Shown here piece by piece: positions 32,692-39,845 of a stretch of DNA of 64,000 nt (its first letter is position 1; each line of letters opens with the position of its first letter). Source of the DNA: RHKX01 sp046330285. GTDB taxonomy: Bacteria > Actinomycetota > Thermoleophilia > Solirubrobacterales > 70-9. The notes under the pieces are model-generated. The model was not told the DNA's origin. It was given only the letters and a program-made list of their open reading frames with translations, and made no database searches. Position numbers and translations under genes: made by a program. The stretch lies in assembly GCA_046330285.1 (NCBI GenBank), contig JAXLSX010000001.1:124001-188000 (forward strand), given 5' to 3'.

Positions 32692-32802
32692 CCGGATGCC
32701 GGGCGGCCTCCCCCGAGCCCGCCCACGAGAGGAAGCATCCGGAGAGATCTGCCCGCTCTCATACCTCGCGGGCAGACCGGGGGCCGGTTTCGACCGACCC
32801 CC
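32692..32802 (+). ncRNA. run of three stem-loops in the 3' region of the histone-like gene
   Basis: CCGGATGC (32692-32699) pairs with GCATCCGG (32735-32742). TCTGCCCG (32748-32755) pairs with CGGGCAGA (32769-32776). GGGGG..GGT (32779-32788) pairs with ACC..CCCCC (32793-32802) around a TTCG tetraloop. The terminator hairpin follows directly. This could be a stable 3' UTR or a processed small RNA; no transcript evidence is available. Confidence 0.5.
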
Positions 32803-32815
32803 ACCTCTCCTCCCC

Positions 32816-32850
32816 GACAGAGCGGGCCCTCGGGCCCGCTCTGTCTTTGT
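32816..32850 (+). terminator. intrinsic terminator of the histone-like gene
   Basis: GACAGAGCGGGCCC (32816-32829) is perfectly complementary to GGGCCCGCTCTGTC (32832-32845), followed by TTTGT. It is the best classical terminator in the window. Confidence 0.85.
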
Positions 32851-32950
32851 CGGGTCAGGAGGCACCCGGGCGGCGTCCTCGTCGGCTTACGGCCCGGAGG
32901 CCGCTGCGCCTCCTGCGTCCTTGCCCGGGCGCCTCCTGACCACGACAAAG
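32845..32950. repeat. 106-nt imperfect hairpin element, copy B
   Basis: CTTTGTC (32845-32851) pairs with GACAAAG (32944-32950); GTCAGGAGGC (32854-32863) with GCCTCCTGAC (32931-32940); then an A/C mismatch; then CCCGGGC (32865-32871) with GCCCGGG (32923-32929). The core 32872-32922 has a CGGCC/GGCCG stem with a CGGA loop and flanking GGCGTCCTCG and TCCTT that match copy A (5014-5119). Stem sequences differ completely from copy A but keep pairing and the mismatch position. It lies between the terminator and mrp. Confidence 0.6.
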
Positions 32951-32977
32951 TGACTCGTTTTGAGAAGATCGGTGGTG

Positions 32978-34144
32978 ATGCCAGTTCCTTCTCAAGACCA
33001 GGTGACCGAGGCCCTTCGATCCGTGATCGATCCCGAGTTGCGGCGATCGATCGTCGAGCTCGAGATGGTCCGCTCGATCGACATCCACGAGGACGGGCGC
33101 GTCGACGTCGTCGTCTCGCTGACGACGCCCGGGTGCCCGATCCGGGCCCAGTTCGAGCGTGCCGTCGTCGACAACGTCGGAGCGATCGAGGGCGTCACGA
33201 GCGTGGGCGTCGGCTTCGACGTCCTCTCCGACCAGGAGAAGCAGGGCCTCCAGCAGAAGCTTGGCCGCCCCGGCGGCCTCCCCGAGGGAGCGCTGGCGAA
33301 GGTCAAGAACGTGATCTGCGTCGCCTCCGGCAAGGGCGGCGTCGGCAAGTCGACGATGACCGCGAACCTCGCCGCCGCGCTGACGGCCGAGGGCAAGAGC
33401 GCCGGCGCCCTCGACTGCGACGTCTACGGCTACTCGATCCCGCGCATGCTCGGGGTCAACAGCCGCCCCGAGGTCAACGCCGAGCGCAAGATCATCCCGC
33501 TCGAGTCCCCGAGCGGCGTCAAGGTGATGTCGATCGGCTTCTTCGTCGAGGAGAACGCCGCCGTCGTCTGGCGCGGCCCGATGCTCCACAAGGCGATCCA
33601 GCAGTTCCTCGAGGACGTCGACTGGGGCGAGCTCGACTACCTGCTGCTCGACCTGCCGCCCGGCACCGGCGACGTCTCGATGACGCTGGCCCAGCTCCTC
33701 CCCCAGGCGAAGATCCTCGTCGTCACGACGCCGCAGCCGGCCGCCCAGAGCGTGGCCGCCCGCGCCGCCGAGATGGCCGCGAAGGTCGACCTCGAGGTCC
33801 TCGGGGTGATCGAGAACATGTCCGGCTTCACCGCCCCCGACGGTCAGCGATTCACGATCTTCGGCGAGGGCGGCGGCCAGGAACTCGCCGACGAGCTCGA
33901 CGTCCCGCTGCTCGGCAAGGTCCCGCTCGAGGAAGCCCTCCGCGAGCACTCCGACGCCGGCGATCCGCTCGCCACGTCCGAGCCCGACGCCTCGGCGTCG
34001 ATCGCGATCCGTCAGGCGGCGCGCGGGATCATCGCCGCGACGCCGGTCGAGCTGCCGCTGATGCAGGCGGTCGCCGCCGACATGCCGGCGGTCCAGGCGC
34101 CGATCGGCGGCACCGAGCTGCCGGTCGTCCAGGCCGGAGGCTGA
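32978..34144 (+). CDS. mrp: Mrp/NBP35-family iron-sulfur cluster carrier ATPase
   Basis: A 388-residue protein. An N-terminal DUF59/MIP18 domain ('VTEALRSVIDPELRRSIVELEMV', pattern; 'LTTPGCPIRAQFE') is followed by the Mrp deviant Walker A GKGGVGKST at 118-126, then 'GALDCDVYGYSIPRML', 'LDLPPGTGDVSMTL' and 'ENMSGFTAPDGQRF'. Mrp proteins are thought to carry Fe-S clusters. The CxxC motif found after ENMS in many Mrp proteins is absent (TAPDG instead), as I recall for mycobacterial Mrp too. Two GTG codons directly precede the ATG, so the exact start is uncertain by a few residues. Element B lies immediately upstream. Confidence 0.93.
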   Translation: MPVPSQDQVTEALRSVIDPELRRSIVELEMVRSIDIHEDGRVDVVVSLTTPGCPIRAQFERAVVDNVGAIEGVTSVGVGFDVLSDQEKQGLQQKLGRPGGLPEGALAKVKNVICVASGKGGVGKSTMTANLAAALTAEGKSAGALDCDVYGYSIPRMLGVNSRPEVNAERKIIPLESPSGVKVMSIGFFVEENAAVVWRGPMLHKAIQQFLEDVDWGELDYLLLDLPPGTGDVSMTLAQLLPQAKILVVTTPQPAAQSVAARAAEMAAKVDLEVLGVIENMSGFTAPDGQRFTIFGEGGGQELADELDVPLLGKVPLEEALREHSDAGDPLATSEPDASASIAIRQAARGIIAATPVELPLMQAVAADMPAVQAPIGGTELPVVQAGG

Positions 34145-34171
34145 GGCCCGGCCACGAGCCGAGAGACGCTC

Positions 34172-35167
34172 GTGGAGATCTGGCTGCACGAGTTCGCCTT
34201 CCCGCACCGGGTGGCGAGGACCGCTCGCTGGGCCGAGGAGCGCGGCTTCGACGGGATGCTCGTCGCCGACAGCCAGAACCTGAACGCCGACGTCTGGATC
34301 GAGCTCGCCCTCGCCGCCGCTGCAACCGAGCGGCTTCGGCTCGGGCCGGGAGTCACGAACCCCGCGACCCGCCATCCCGCGGTCACCGCCTCCGCCGCAG
34401 CGACCCTGCAGGAGGAGACCGGCGGCCGCGCCGTGCTCGGCCTCGGCCGCGGTGATTCGGCGCTGGCACGGATCGGCCGTGAGCCGGTCCGCGTCGCCGA
34501 GCTCGAGCAGGCCGTCGTCGCGATCCAGGGATTCCTCGCGGGCGAGACGGTCGAGCTGCAGGAGGGACCGAGCACGATCGGGTGGATCGCCCAATCGGAG
34601 CAACCGAAGGTCCCGCTGACGATCGCGGCGACCGGTCCGCACGTGATCGCGGTCGCGGCCCGGCACGCCGAGCGCATCGACTTCACGGTCGGCGCCGAGC
34701 CGGAGCGGCTCGGCTGGGCGGTCGCCGAGGCCCGCGCGAACGCATCCGGCGATGCGCCATCGTTGGGAGCGTTCGTCAACGTCGGCGTCCATCGCGATCG
34801 CGCCGTCGCCCGCGACCTCGTCCGCGGCAGCACCGCGATCTTCGCCCGCTTTGCGACCGAGGGCGCTCCCACCGACGGACTCTCGGACGTCACCAGGGAG
34901 GGAATCGAACGCCTCGGTGCCGACTACGACGAGGCGCGGCACGGCCAGTCAGGGGCCGCTCATGCCCGCGAGCTCGAGGACGACTTCATCGACCGGTTCG
35001 CGGTCGTCGGCACGCCCGACGAGGTGATCGAGCGGCTCCGGGCGATCGAGGCGGCGGGGATCGAGCGGATCGTCGCGGTGCCGGGCTCGCTCGACGCCGA
35101 CCCCGATCTGCTCGCCGAATCGAACGAGCTGTTCGCGGCCGAGGTCCTGCCCCAGGTCGGCGGCTAA
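34172..35167 (+). CDS. LLM-class (luciferase-like, probably F420-dependent) oxidoreductase
   Basis: A 331-residue TIM-barrel enzyme. It begins 'EIWLHEFAFPHRVARTARWAEERGFDGMLVADSQNL' (pattern), with 'RLRLGPGVTNPATRHPAVTASAAATL', 'RAVLGLGRGDSAL', 'PLTIAATGPHVIAVAARHA' and 'VVGTPDEVIERLRAI', which are typical of the bacterial luciferase-like family that uses F420 or FMN. Substrate unknown. It starts 27 nt after mrp with a GAGAG ribosome binding site, so it may share a transcript. Its TAA overlaps the stop of the convergent PAP2 gene. Confidence 0.88.
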   Translation: MEIWLHEFAFPHRVARTARWAEERGFDGMLVADSQNLNADVWIELALAAAATERLRLGPGVTNPATRHPAVTASAAATLQEETGGRAVLGLGRGDSALARIGREPVRVAELEQAVVAIQGFLAGETVELQEGPSTIGWIAQSEQPKVPLTIAATGPHVIAVAARHAERIDFTVGAEPERLGWAVAEARANASGDAPSLGAFVNVGVHRDRAVARDLVRGSTAIFARFATEGAPTDGLSDVTREGIERLGADYDEARHGQSGAAHARELEDDFIDRFAVVGTPDEVIERLRAIEAAGIERIVAVPGSLDADPDLLAESNELFAAEVLPQVGG

Positions 35168-35970
35168 CCCCCGGGCTCCGGCTCCTCGGCGGCGAGCATC
35201 GCCAATGCCAGGGCGAGCGTCGCGGCGAAGCCGGCGACGACGATCGCCCCCGCCGAGAGCAGGAACCCCGCGCTGGTGCTCGTCCACGGGATCCCGCGGT
35301 AGCTGAGTGCCGCGAGCGCGAACAGCCCGAGGCCGCCCAGCGCCAACGCGAGGAGGCCGAGCTCGGTCGACCCGATGCGGATCCGGGGCAACGGCGCCGC
35401 CCTGCGCCTCCGGGCCTCGGTCTCGGCCCGGTCGGGGAACGCGTGCCCGAGCGCGGCGCAGGCCGCCGCGACGGCGATGACGACGAGGAACGCTCCGACC
35501 GCGTCGCTCGGCCGGTGCCAGCCCGCCGCGACGACCGCGACGCCGAAGGCGGAGCCGAACAGCCCGGCGCCGACGGCGGTGGGTACGAGCAACCGCCGCG
35601 GGACGACCAGCATCGCCGCGACCGCGACCGACATGCCGACCGTTGCGTGACCCGACGGATAGGAGTTGTCGAAGATGAAGCTCGGCACCAGCGGCGGCCG
35701 CTCGAGCAGGAACAGCTTCAGGACCTCGGTGATCAGCACCGAGCCGACCACCGACGCCGCGGCGAGCAGCGCTAGCAACGGCCGGCGCCGGAAGACCGCG
35801 ACGGCGGCGACCAGGAAGATCGCCATCACCAGCGACCCGATCGAGACGAGGCGGAGGAAGCTGTCGGCCTGGGCGGCGCGGGCCGTGAAGAAGTCGTGGC
35901 CGACGAAGGCGTGCTCGTCGAGCCGCTGCCCCCAGTAGGTCCTGACGACGAGCAGGTAGAGGCCGATCAC
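35164..35970 (-). CDS. PAP2-family membrane phosphatase, start uncertain
   Basis: A 268-residue multi-pass protein with PAP2 motifs: 'KLFLLERPP', 'SYPSGHATVGMS' and 'GWHRPSDAVGAF'. Extra transmembrane helices extend past the PAP2 core to the C-terminus ('LGLLALALGGLGLFALAAL', 'AGAIVVAGFAATLALALAML'). The GTG at 35970 falls inside a hydrophobic helix: the in-frame codons before it read RPRPLVALSAVAAAAV, an ideal start of a first transmembrane segment, yet no ATG, GTG or TTG lies in frame there. Either a rare start codon is used, or the shorter form is real, or there is an indel. It follows fdxA on the same strand. Confidence 0.75.
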   Translation of the reverse strand: MIGLYLLVVRTYWGQRLDEHAFVGHDFFTARAAQADSFLRLVSIGSLVMAIFLVAAVAVFRRRPLLALLAAASVVGSVLITEVLKLFLLERPPLVPSFIFDNSYPSGHATVGMSVAVAAMLVVPRRLLVPTAVGAGLFGSAFGVAVVAAGWHRPSDAVGAFLVVIAVAAACAALGHAFPDRAETEARRRRAAPLPRIRIGSTELGLLALALGGLGLFALAALSYRGIPWTSTSAGFLLSAGAIVVAGFAATLALALAMLAAEEPEPGG

Positions 35971-36061
35971 CGCTGCGGCGGCGACCGCCGACAGCGCTAC
36001 GAGCGGACGTGGAAGCCGGCCGAGCGGGTTGCCCGCGCCCGGCCGCGCTGCTGTGCCGTCG

Positions 36062-36325
36062 CTACTTGTTGGCGAAGTAGTCGGCGTTGATCTGGGCGAA
36101 CTGCGCCCACTCGCCGGGGAGCTGGTCCTCGGCGAAGCACGCGTCCACCGGGCAGGCCTCGACGCAGGCGTCGCAGTCGATGCACTCGTCCGGATCGATG
36201 TAGAGCTGCTTCTGCGCCTCGTAGTCCGGCTCGTCGGGAGTCGGGTGGATGCAGTCGACAGGGCAGACCTCGACGCACGAGTTGTCCTTCTCCCCGATGC
36301 ACGGCTCTGCGATGACGTAGGTCAA
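36062..36325 (-). CDS. fdxA: 7Fe ferredoxin (3Fe-4S/4Fe-4S) with TTG start
   Basis: An 87-residue electron carrier. It starts LTYVIAEPCIGEKDNSC at a TTG, the normal N-terminus of FdxA. Cys spacing C-x7-C-x3-CPVDC and 'DECIDCDACVEACPVDA' fits one 3Fe-4S and one 4Fe-4S cluster. GAAGGA lies 8 nt before the TTG as a ribosome binding site, and no other in-frame start fits. TACAAT on the minus strand (36395-36390) is a good -10 for a leader of about 58 nt. Redox partners are not in the window, although the LLM and aldehyde dehydrogenase genes are redox enzymes. Confidence 0.95.
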   Translation of the reverse strand: MTYVIAEPCIGEKDNSCVEVCPVDCIHPTPDEPDYEAQKQLYIDPDECIDCDACVEACPVDACFAEDQLPGEWAQFAQINADYFANK

Positions 36326-36389
36326 GGTCGGAATCCTTCTCGTTCGGTTGCTCAGTTCGGGCCGATCCGGTCGATCGGCGGAGCGGTTC

Positions 36390-36395
36390 ATTGTA
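36390..36395 (-). promoter_or_regulatory. putative -10 (TACAAT) of fdxA
   Basis: TACAAT lies 64 nt upstream of the TTG start on the minus strand, predicting a leadered mRNA with a Shine-Dalgarno, unlike the divergent gene. Confidence 0.45.
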
Positions 36396-36425
36396 GGGAC
36401 AGCCGCCGGAGCGGAACGACGGGGG

Positions 36426-36431
36426 TAGGGT
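36426..36431 (+). promoter_or_regulatory. putative leaderless -10 (TAGGGT)
   Basis: TAGGGT ends 8 nt before the ATG at 36440 of the NAD-binding protein. Confidence 0.5.
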
Positions 36432-36439
36432 TGGCGGCG

Positions 36440-37309
36440 ATGATCCTGCTGACCGGAGGGACGGGCGTGGTCGGCTCCGCCCTGCTGCCGATGCTCCTCG
36501 AGGAGGGGCACGACGTCCGCTGCCTGGTGCGCGATCCGCGGCGGCTCGGGCCGGAACGGGTCCGGGTCCAGCTCTCGCTCGCCGACCTCGGCGATCCCCG
36601 CGGGTTGCGCCACGCCGTCCGCGGCGTCGACACCGTCATCCACCTCGCCGCGGCGATCCGCGACCAGCCGCCGCGTCGGGTCGAGGAGATCACGGCGCTC
36701 GGGACCCATCGCCTCCTCGCCGCCGCCGAACATGCCGGCGTCCGGCGCTTCATCTTCTTCAGCGCGCTCGGGGCGACGAGCTTCCAGCGCACCCGCTTCT
36801 TCCGGGCGAAGGCGCTCGCCGAGGAGCGGGTCCGCTCCTCCCCGCTCGAGACGACGATCTTCGCCCCCTCGATCATCTACGACCGCGACGACACCTGGGT
36901 CACGTGGATGCGGCGCCTGGCGCTGCTGCCGCTGCTGCCGATCTCGGGCCGCGGTCAGGCCGGATACGAGCCGATCTGGGCGCAGGACGCCGCCCGCGCT
37001 GTCCTCGCCTCGCTCGACCGCCCCGCCGCCCGCTACGAGCTGGCCGGGCCGGAACGGCTCACCTACGAACAGCAGGCCCGTCTGATCGCCCGCGCCGCCG
37101 GGCGCGAGCGGCCGTCGATCCACATCCCGTTGCCGTTCGTGCGCTCCTCGCTCATCTGGCTCCGCCGCCTCTTCGGCGAAGTGGCCTTCGCCACCTGGGA
37201 GGAGGCCGAGCTGCTCGAGGTCCCGATGCTCAGCGAGCGCGGGGACGCCGACGTCCGCGAGCTCGGCGTCGACCCGGCCCGGATGGCCTCGGTCCTCGGC
37301 GCCGGCTGA
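36440..37309 (+). CDS. NAD(P)-binding protein of the atypical SDR/NmrA-like type
   Basis: A 289-residue Rossmann-fold protein: 'MILLTGGTGVVGSALLPMLLEEGHDVRCLVRDP' (pattern) has the TGGTGxxG nucleotide motif; 'GVDTVIHLAAAIRD', 'FIFFSALGA' and 'FRAKALAEERVRSS' follow. The Tyr-x-x-x-Lys of classical SDRs is changed (F-R-A-K), as in the NDUFA9/complex-I-associated atypical group. C-terminal region includes 'PIWAQDAARAVLASLD' and 'YELAGPERLTYEQQARLI'. Role unknown. It converges with the wax ester synthase gene. Confidence 0.85.
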   Translation: MILLTGGTGVVGSALLPMLLEEGHDVRCLVRDPRRLGPERVRVQLSLADLGDPRGLRHAVRGVDTVIHLAAAIRDQPPRRVEEITALGTHRLLAAAEHAGVRRFIFFSALGATSFQRTRFFRAKALAEERVRSSPLETTIFAPSIIYDRDDTWVTWMRRLALLPLLPISGRGQAGYEPIWAQDAARAVLASLDRPAARYELAGPERLTYEQQARLIARAAGRERPSIHIPLPFVRSSLIWLRRLFGEVAFATWEEAELLEVPMLSERGDADVRELGVDPARMASVLGAG

Positions 37310-37322
37310 GCGAGCGCCGGAC

Positions 37323-38609
37323 CTATGCCGCGAGGCCGATCAGCTCGGCCGCCTCGAGCTCGACGCCCTCGGCCATCCACTCGACGTGGTGGACGAGGGC
37401 CGGGTCCGCGTTGAAGCCGAAGTAGAGGCGGTCGGCGAGCGAGACGGCCGAGATCCGGAGGCCGTGTCGGAGCCCGATCTCGGCGATCGAGTGGAGGCCC
37501 TCGACCGGTGCCCCGAGGACGCTGACGGGATGCCGGGGACCGGGGACGTTGGAGACGTTCACTGCGAACTCGCGCGGGCTGCTCTCGAGCCGCTCGACGA
37601 ACGCCGCCAGCTTCGCCGAGTGGCGACCGATCTCGCTGACCGTGTGCTCGATCCGCTCGGCGTCGTGCTCCTCCTTGCGCACCTTGGTCTCGGCGCTGAC
37701 GACCCGGAGCCGCTCGACCGGGTCCTCCACCCCGAGCGGCAGCCGGACGGAGAAGAACGAGTCGCGGTTGCCGGCGTCGTCGCCTTCGCGGTGGAGACTG
37801 ACCGGCACGCGGGCGCGGAAGTCGGCGAGCGGGCCGTGGTGGCTCTCGAACCAGCGCCGCATCGAGCCGGCGACGACGCTCAGCACGGCGTCGTTCAGCG
37901 TCGCGCCGGCGAGATCCCGGGCGGCGTCGTGGAGCTTCGGGAGCGAGACTTCAGCGACGGCGATCCGGCGCCGGGTACCGATCTTCCCGTCGAAAGGGGA
38001 GCGGTGGAGCGAGCCCGCGAACTCACGCTCGATGAACGCGGCGAGGTGCCCGCGGCGGCGGGCGTGGTCGGGATGCTCGCCGGCCACATGGGCGGGCGAG
38101 CCGCTGCCGGCCGGCCGCGACACCGTGCCGGCGGCCGCATAGTCCGCGTCCCAGAGGAGCTCCTCGGCGAAGCGCATCGACGCGGTGCCGTCGGCGAGCG
38201 CGTGGTGGATCCGCCAGACCAGCACCGTGCCGCCGCCGGCCCGCGGCACGACGTCGATCGCCCAGAGCGGGCGGTCGCGGTCGAGGCGCTGCTCGAAGAG
38301 CCGGGCGATCTCGTCGAGCTCAGCGTCGCGGTCCGGAGCCGGGCCGAGCGCCGAGGGCCGGACGTGGCGCTCGACTTCGAAGGACTCGTCCGGAACCCAG
38401 AATGGCTCCTCCGCGCTGCCGCCGAGCTTCCAGGTCAACTCGGGGACGGCGGCGATCCGCTCGGCGATCGATCCGCGCAGCTCATCAACACCCGGGGCGC
38501 CGGGACCGAGCGCCACGATCTTGCAGGTGTGGCCGGCGATCCAGGAGCACTCGAGGTCGAGGATCGCCTTGTCCTCGGGGCTCAGCGGGATGGCCGTCGG
38601 ATCAGCCAC
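37323..38609 (-). CDS. wax ester synthase/diacylglycerol acyltransferase (WS/DGAT)
   Basis: A 428-residue acyltransferase with the catalytic motif HHALADG ('RIHHALADGTASMRFAEELL', pattern), 'VPVSLHREGDDAGNRDSFFSVRLPLG' (pattern) and the 'NVSNVPGPRHPV' block, all typical of the bacterial WS/DGAT family. It would esterify acyl-CoA with diacylglycerol or fatty alcohol and make storage lipid at the membrane. Start GTG 38609 lies 7 nt after CACCAT, which fits the -10 spacing if C is accepted at position 1. Slightly shorter than the usual ~460 residues. The upstream diguanylate cyclase gene is on the same strand, 52 nt away. Confidence 0.92.
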   Translation of the reverse strand: MADPTAIPLSPEDKAILDLECSWIAGHTCKIVALGPGAPGVDELRGSIAERIAAVPELTWKLGGSAEEPFWVPDESFEVERHVRPSALGPAPDRDAELDEIARLFEQRLDRDRPLWAIDVVPRAGGGTVLVWRIHHALADGTASMRFAEELLWDADYAAAGTVSRPAGSGSPAHVAGEHPDHARRRGHLAAFIEREFAGSLHRSPFDGKIGTRRRIAVAEVSLPKLHDAARDLAGATLNDAVLSVVAGSMRRWFESHHGPLADFRARVPVSLHREGDDAGNRDSFFSVRLPLGVEDPVERLRVVSAETKVRKEEHDAERIEHTVSEIGRHSAKLAAFVERLESSPREFAVNVSNVPGPRHPVSVLGAPVEGLHSIAEIGLRHGLRISAVSLADRLYFGFNADPALVHHVEWMAEGVELEAAELIGLAA

Positions 38610-38616
38610 GGACCCG

Positions 38617-38622
38617 ATGGTG
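38617..38622 (-). promoter_or_regulatory. possible leaderless -10 (CACCAT) of WS/DGAT
   Basis: CACCAT ends 7 nt before the GTG at 38609; the first base departs from T, so support is weaker. Confidence 0.35.
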
Positions 38623-38661
38623 GCACTCCGGCCGGATCGCGGCTGCAGGGCCCGGCATCGC

Positions 38662-39708
38662 TCAGACCGTCGTCGGCGAGCGGAAGCTGACGCCCGCCCC
38701 ACCCCGCCGCTTGGCCTCGTACAGCGCCCGGTCGGCCTCGCCGTGGAGCTCCTCGACGTCGATCTCGGCGCCGCGGCGCGCGGCGCCGCCGACGCTGGCA
38801 GCGACCCGCACCTCCTGGCCGGCGAAGGCGTCGTCGATTCCCATCCGGATCCGCTCGGCGATCCGCATGGCCTGATTCTCGTCGGCTCCCGGCAGGACGA
38901 TCGCGAACTCGTCGCCTCCGATCCGCGCGGGCCAGTCGACGGCGCGGATCCGCGAGCTGATCACGCCCGCGACGATCCGCAGCGCGTGATCGCCGGAGAG
39001 GTGGCCGGAGGTGTCGTTGAGGGCCTTGAAGTGGTCGAGGTCGAGAATCAGCAGCGCGACACCGTCGCCGGAGCGGTCGTGGCGAGCCAGTTCGCTGACC
39101 AGGCGCTCGTCGAAGGCGCGCCGGTTCGGCAGGCCCGTGAGCTGGTCGGTCCGCGCCGTCTCCTCGAGCCGGCGGACGAGAACCGTGATCCGCGTCCGCA
39201 GCGCGAGCACCAGCAGGCCGACGCCGAGCGTCGTCGCCACCCCGTTGATCCAGAGCTCGATCTCGCCCTGCTGGTCGTCGAGGATCACGGCGACCGCGTA
39301 GAGCGCCGCCATCCACAGGGTCTGGGCGAGCGCCCAGCGGATCCGGAGAAAGTAGAAGGCGAAGATCCCGAGCCAGACGAAGTAGGTCACGTAGGCCGCA
39401 GAGCGCCCCGGGACCGAGACCATCGCGACGGTGACCACGACGGAGCCGAGGGCGACCACCAGGCCGATCGCCCACCACGGCGCCGTCCGCCGCCGGAACC
39501 AGAGCAGGAGGCCGGCGGCGATCGAGGTCGCGAAGGCGATCGAGGGAGCGACGAAGTCGGTCCCTTCCGGGTGCGGGAACAAGTAGGTGATGAACCCGAC
39601 CACCGAGCCGGCGATCGCGATTCCGCTCAGCAGCGTCGCTGCGAGCTCGCGGTCGGAGGACCCACCGAGGCGCGAGTGCACCCGGGCGATTGCGTCATCG
39701 ATCTTCAC
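38662..39708 (-). CDS. membrane diguanylate cyclase (GGDEF)
   Basis: A 348-residue protein. Five or six hydrophobic segments occupy residues ~25-175, then a linker coiled coil and the GGDEF domain: 'TDQLTGLPNRRAFDERL' (pattern), 'LDLDHFKALNDTSGH', and the active site GGDEF at 264-268. The inhibitory I-site RxxD is at 255-258, five residues before GGDEF, so product inhibition is likely. It makes c-di-GMP from two GTP at the inner membrane. No EAL domain is fused. The GTG start is set by length and frame; no clear ribosome binding site. The groEL terminator lies between it and groEL. Confidence 0.93.
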   Translation of the reverse strand: MKIDDAIARVHSRLGGSSDRELAATLLSGIAIAGSVVGFITYLFPHPEGTDFVAPSIAFATSIAAGLLLWFRRRTAPWWAIGLVVALGSVVVTVAMVSVPGRSAAYVTYFVWLGIFAFYFLRIRWALAQTLWMAALYAVAVILDDQQGEIELWINGVATTLGVGLLVLALRTRITVLVRRLEETARTDQLTGLPNRRAFDERLVSELARHDRSGDGVALLILDLDHFKALNDTSGHLSGDHALRIVAGVISSRIRAVDWPARIGGDEFAIVLPGADENQAMRIAERIRMGIDDAFAGQEVRVAASVGGAARRGAEIDVEELHGEADRALYEAKRRGGAGVSFRSPTTV

Positions 39709-39752
39709 AACGCCCCATCGGCAGAACCGGCGGTGCGACTTGAACCCCGAAA

Positions 39753-39789
39753 GAGAAGGGCCCGGGATCGCTCCCGGGCCCTTTCTCCA
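39753..39789 (-). terminator. intrinsic terminator of groEL
   Basis: AGGGCCCGGGA (39757-39767) pairs with TCCCGGGCCCT (39772-39782) around TCGC. In the groEL direction the stem is followed by a pyrimidine run (TTCTCTTTC). Two smaller hairpins (GCGGC-type at about 39795-39825 and AGTCCC/GGGACT at about 39831) precede it in the groEL 3' region. Confidence 0.75.
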
Positions 39790-39845
39790 AGCGGTGCGGC
39801 TCCCCTGAATCGGCTGGGGAGGCCGCGGAAGTCCCGAGGGACTCC

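Noticed and set aside
32855..34942. 695-codon minus-strand open frame opposite mrp and the LLM gene
   Set aside because: Both opposite genes have unmistakable motifs; the frame has no recognisable domains and spans two genes.
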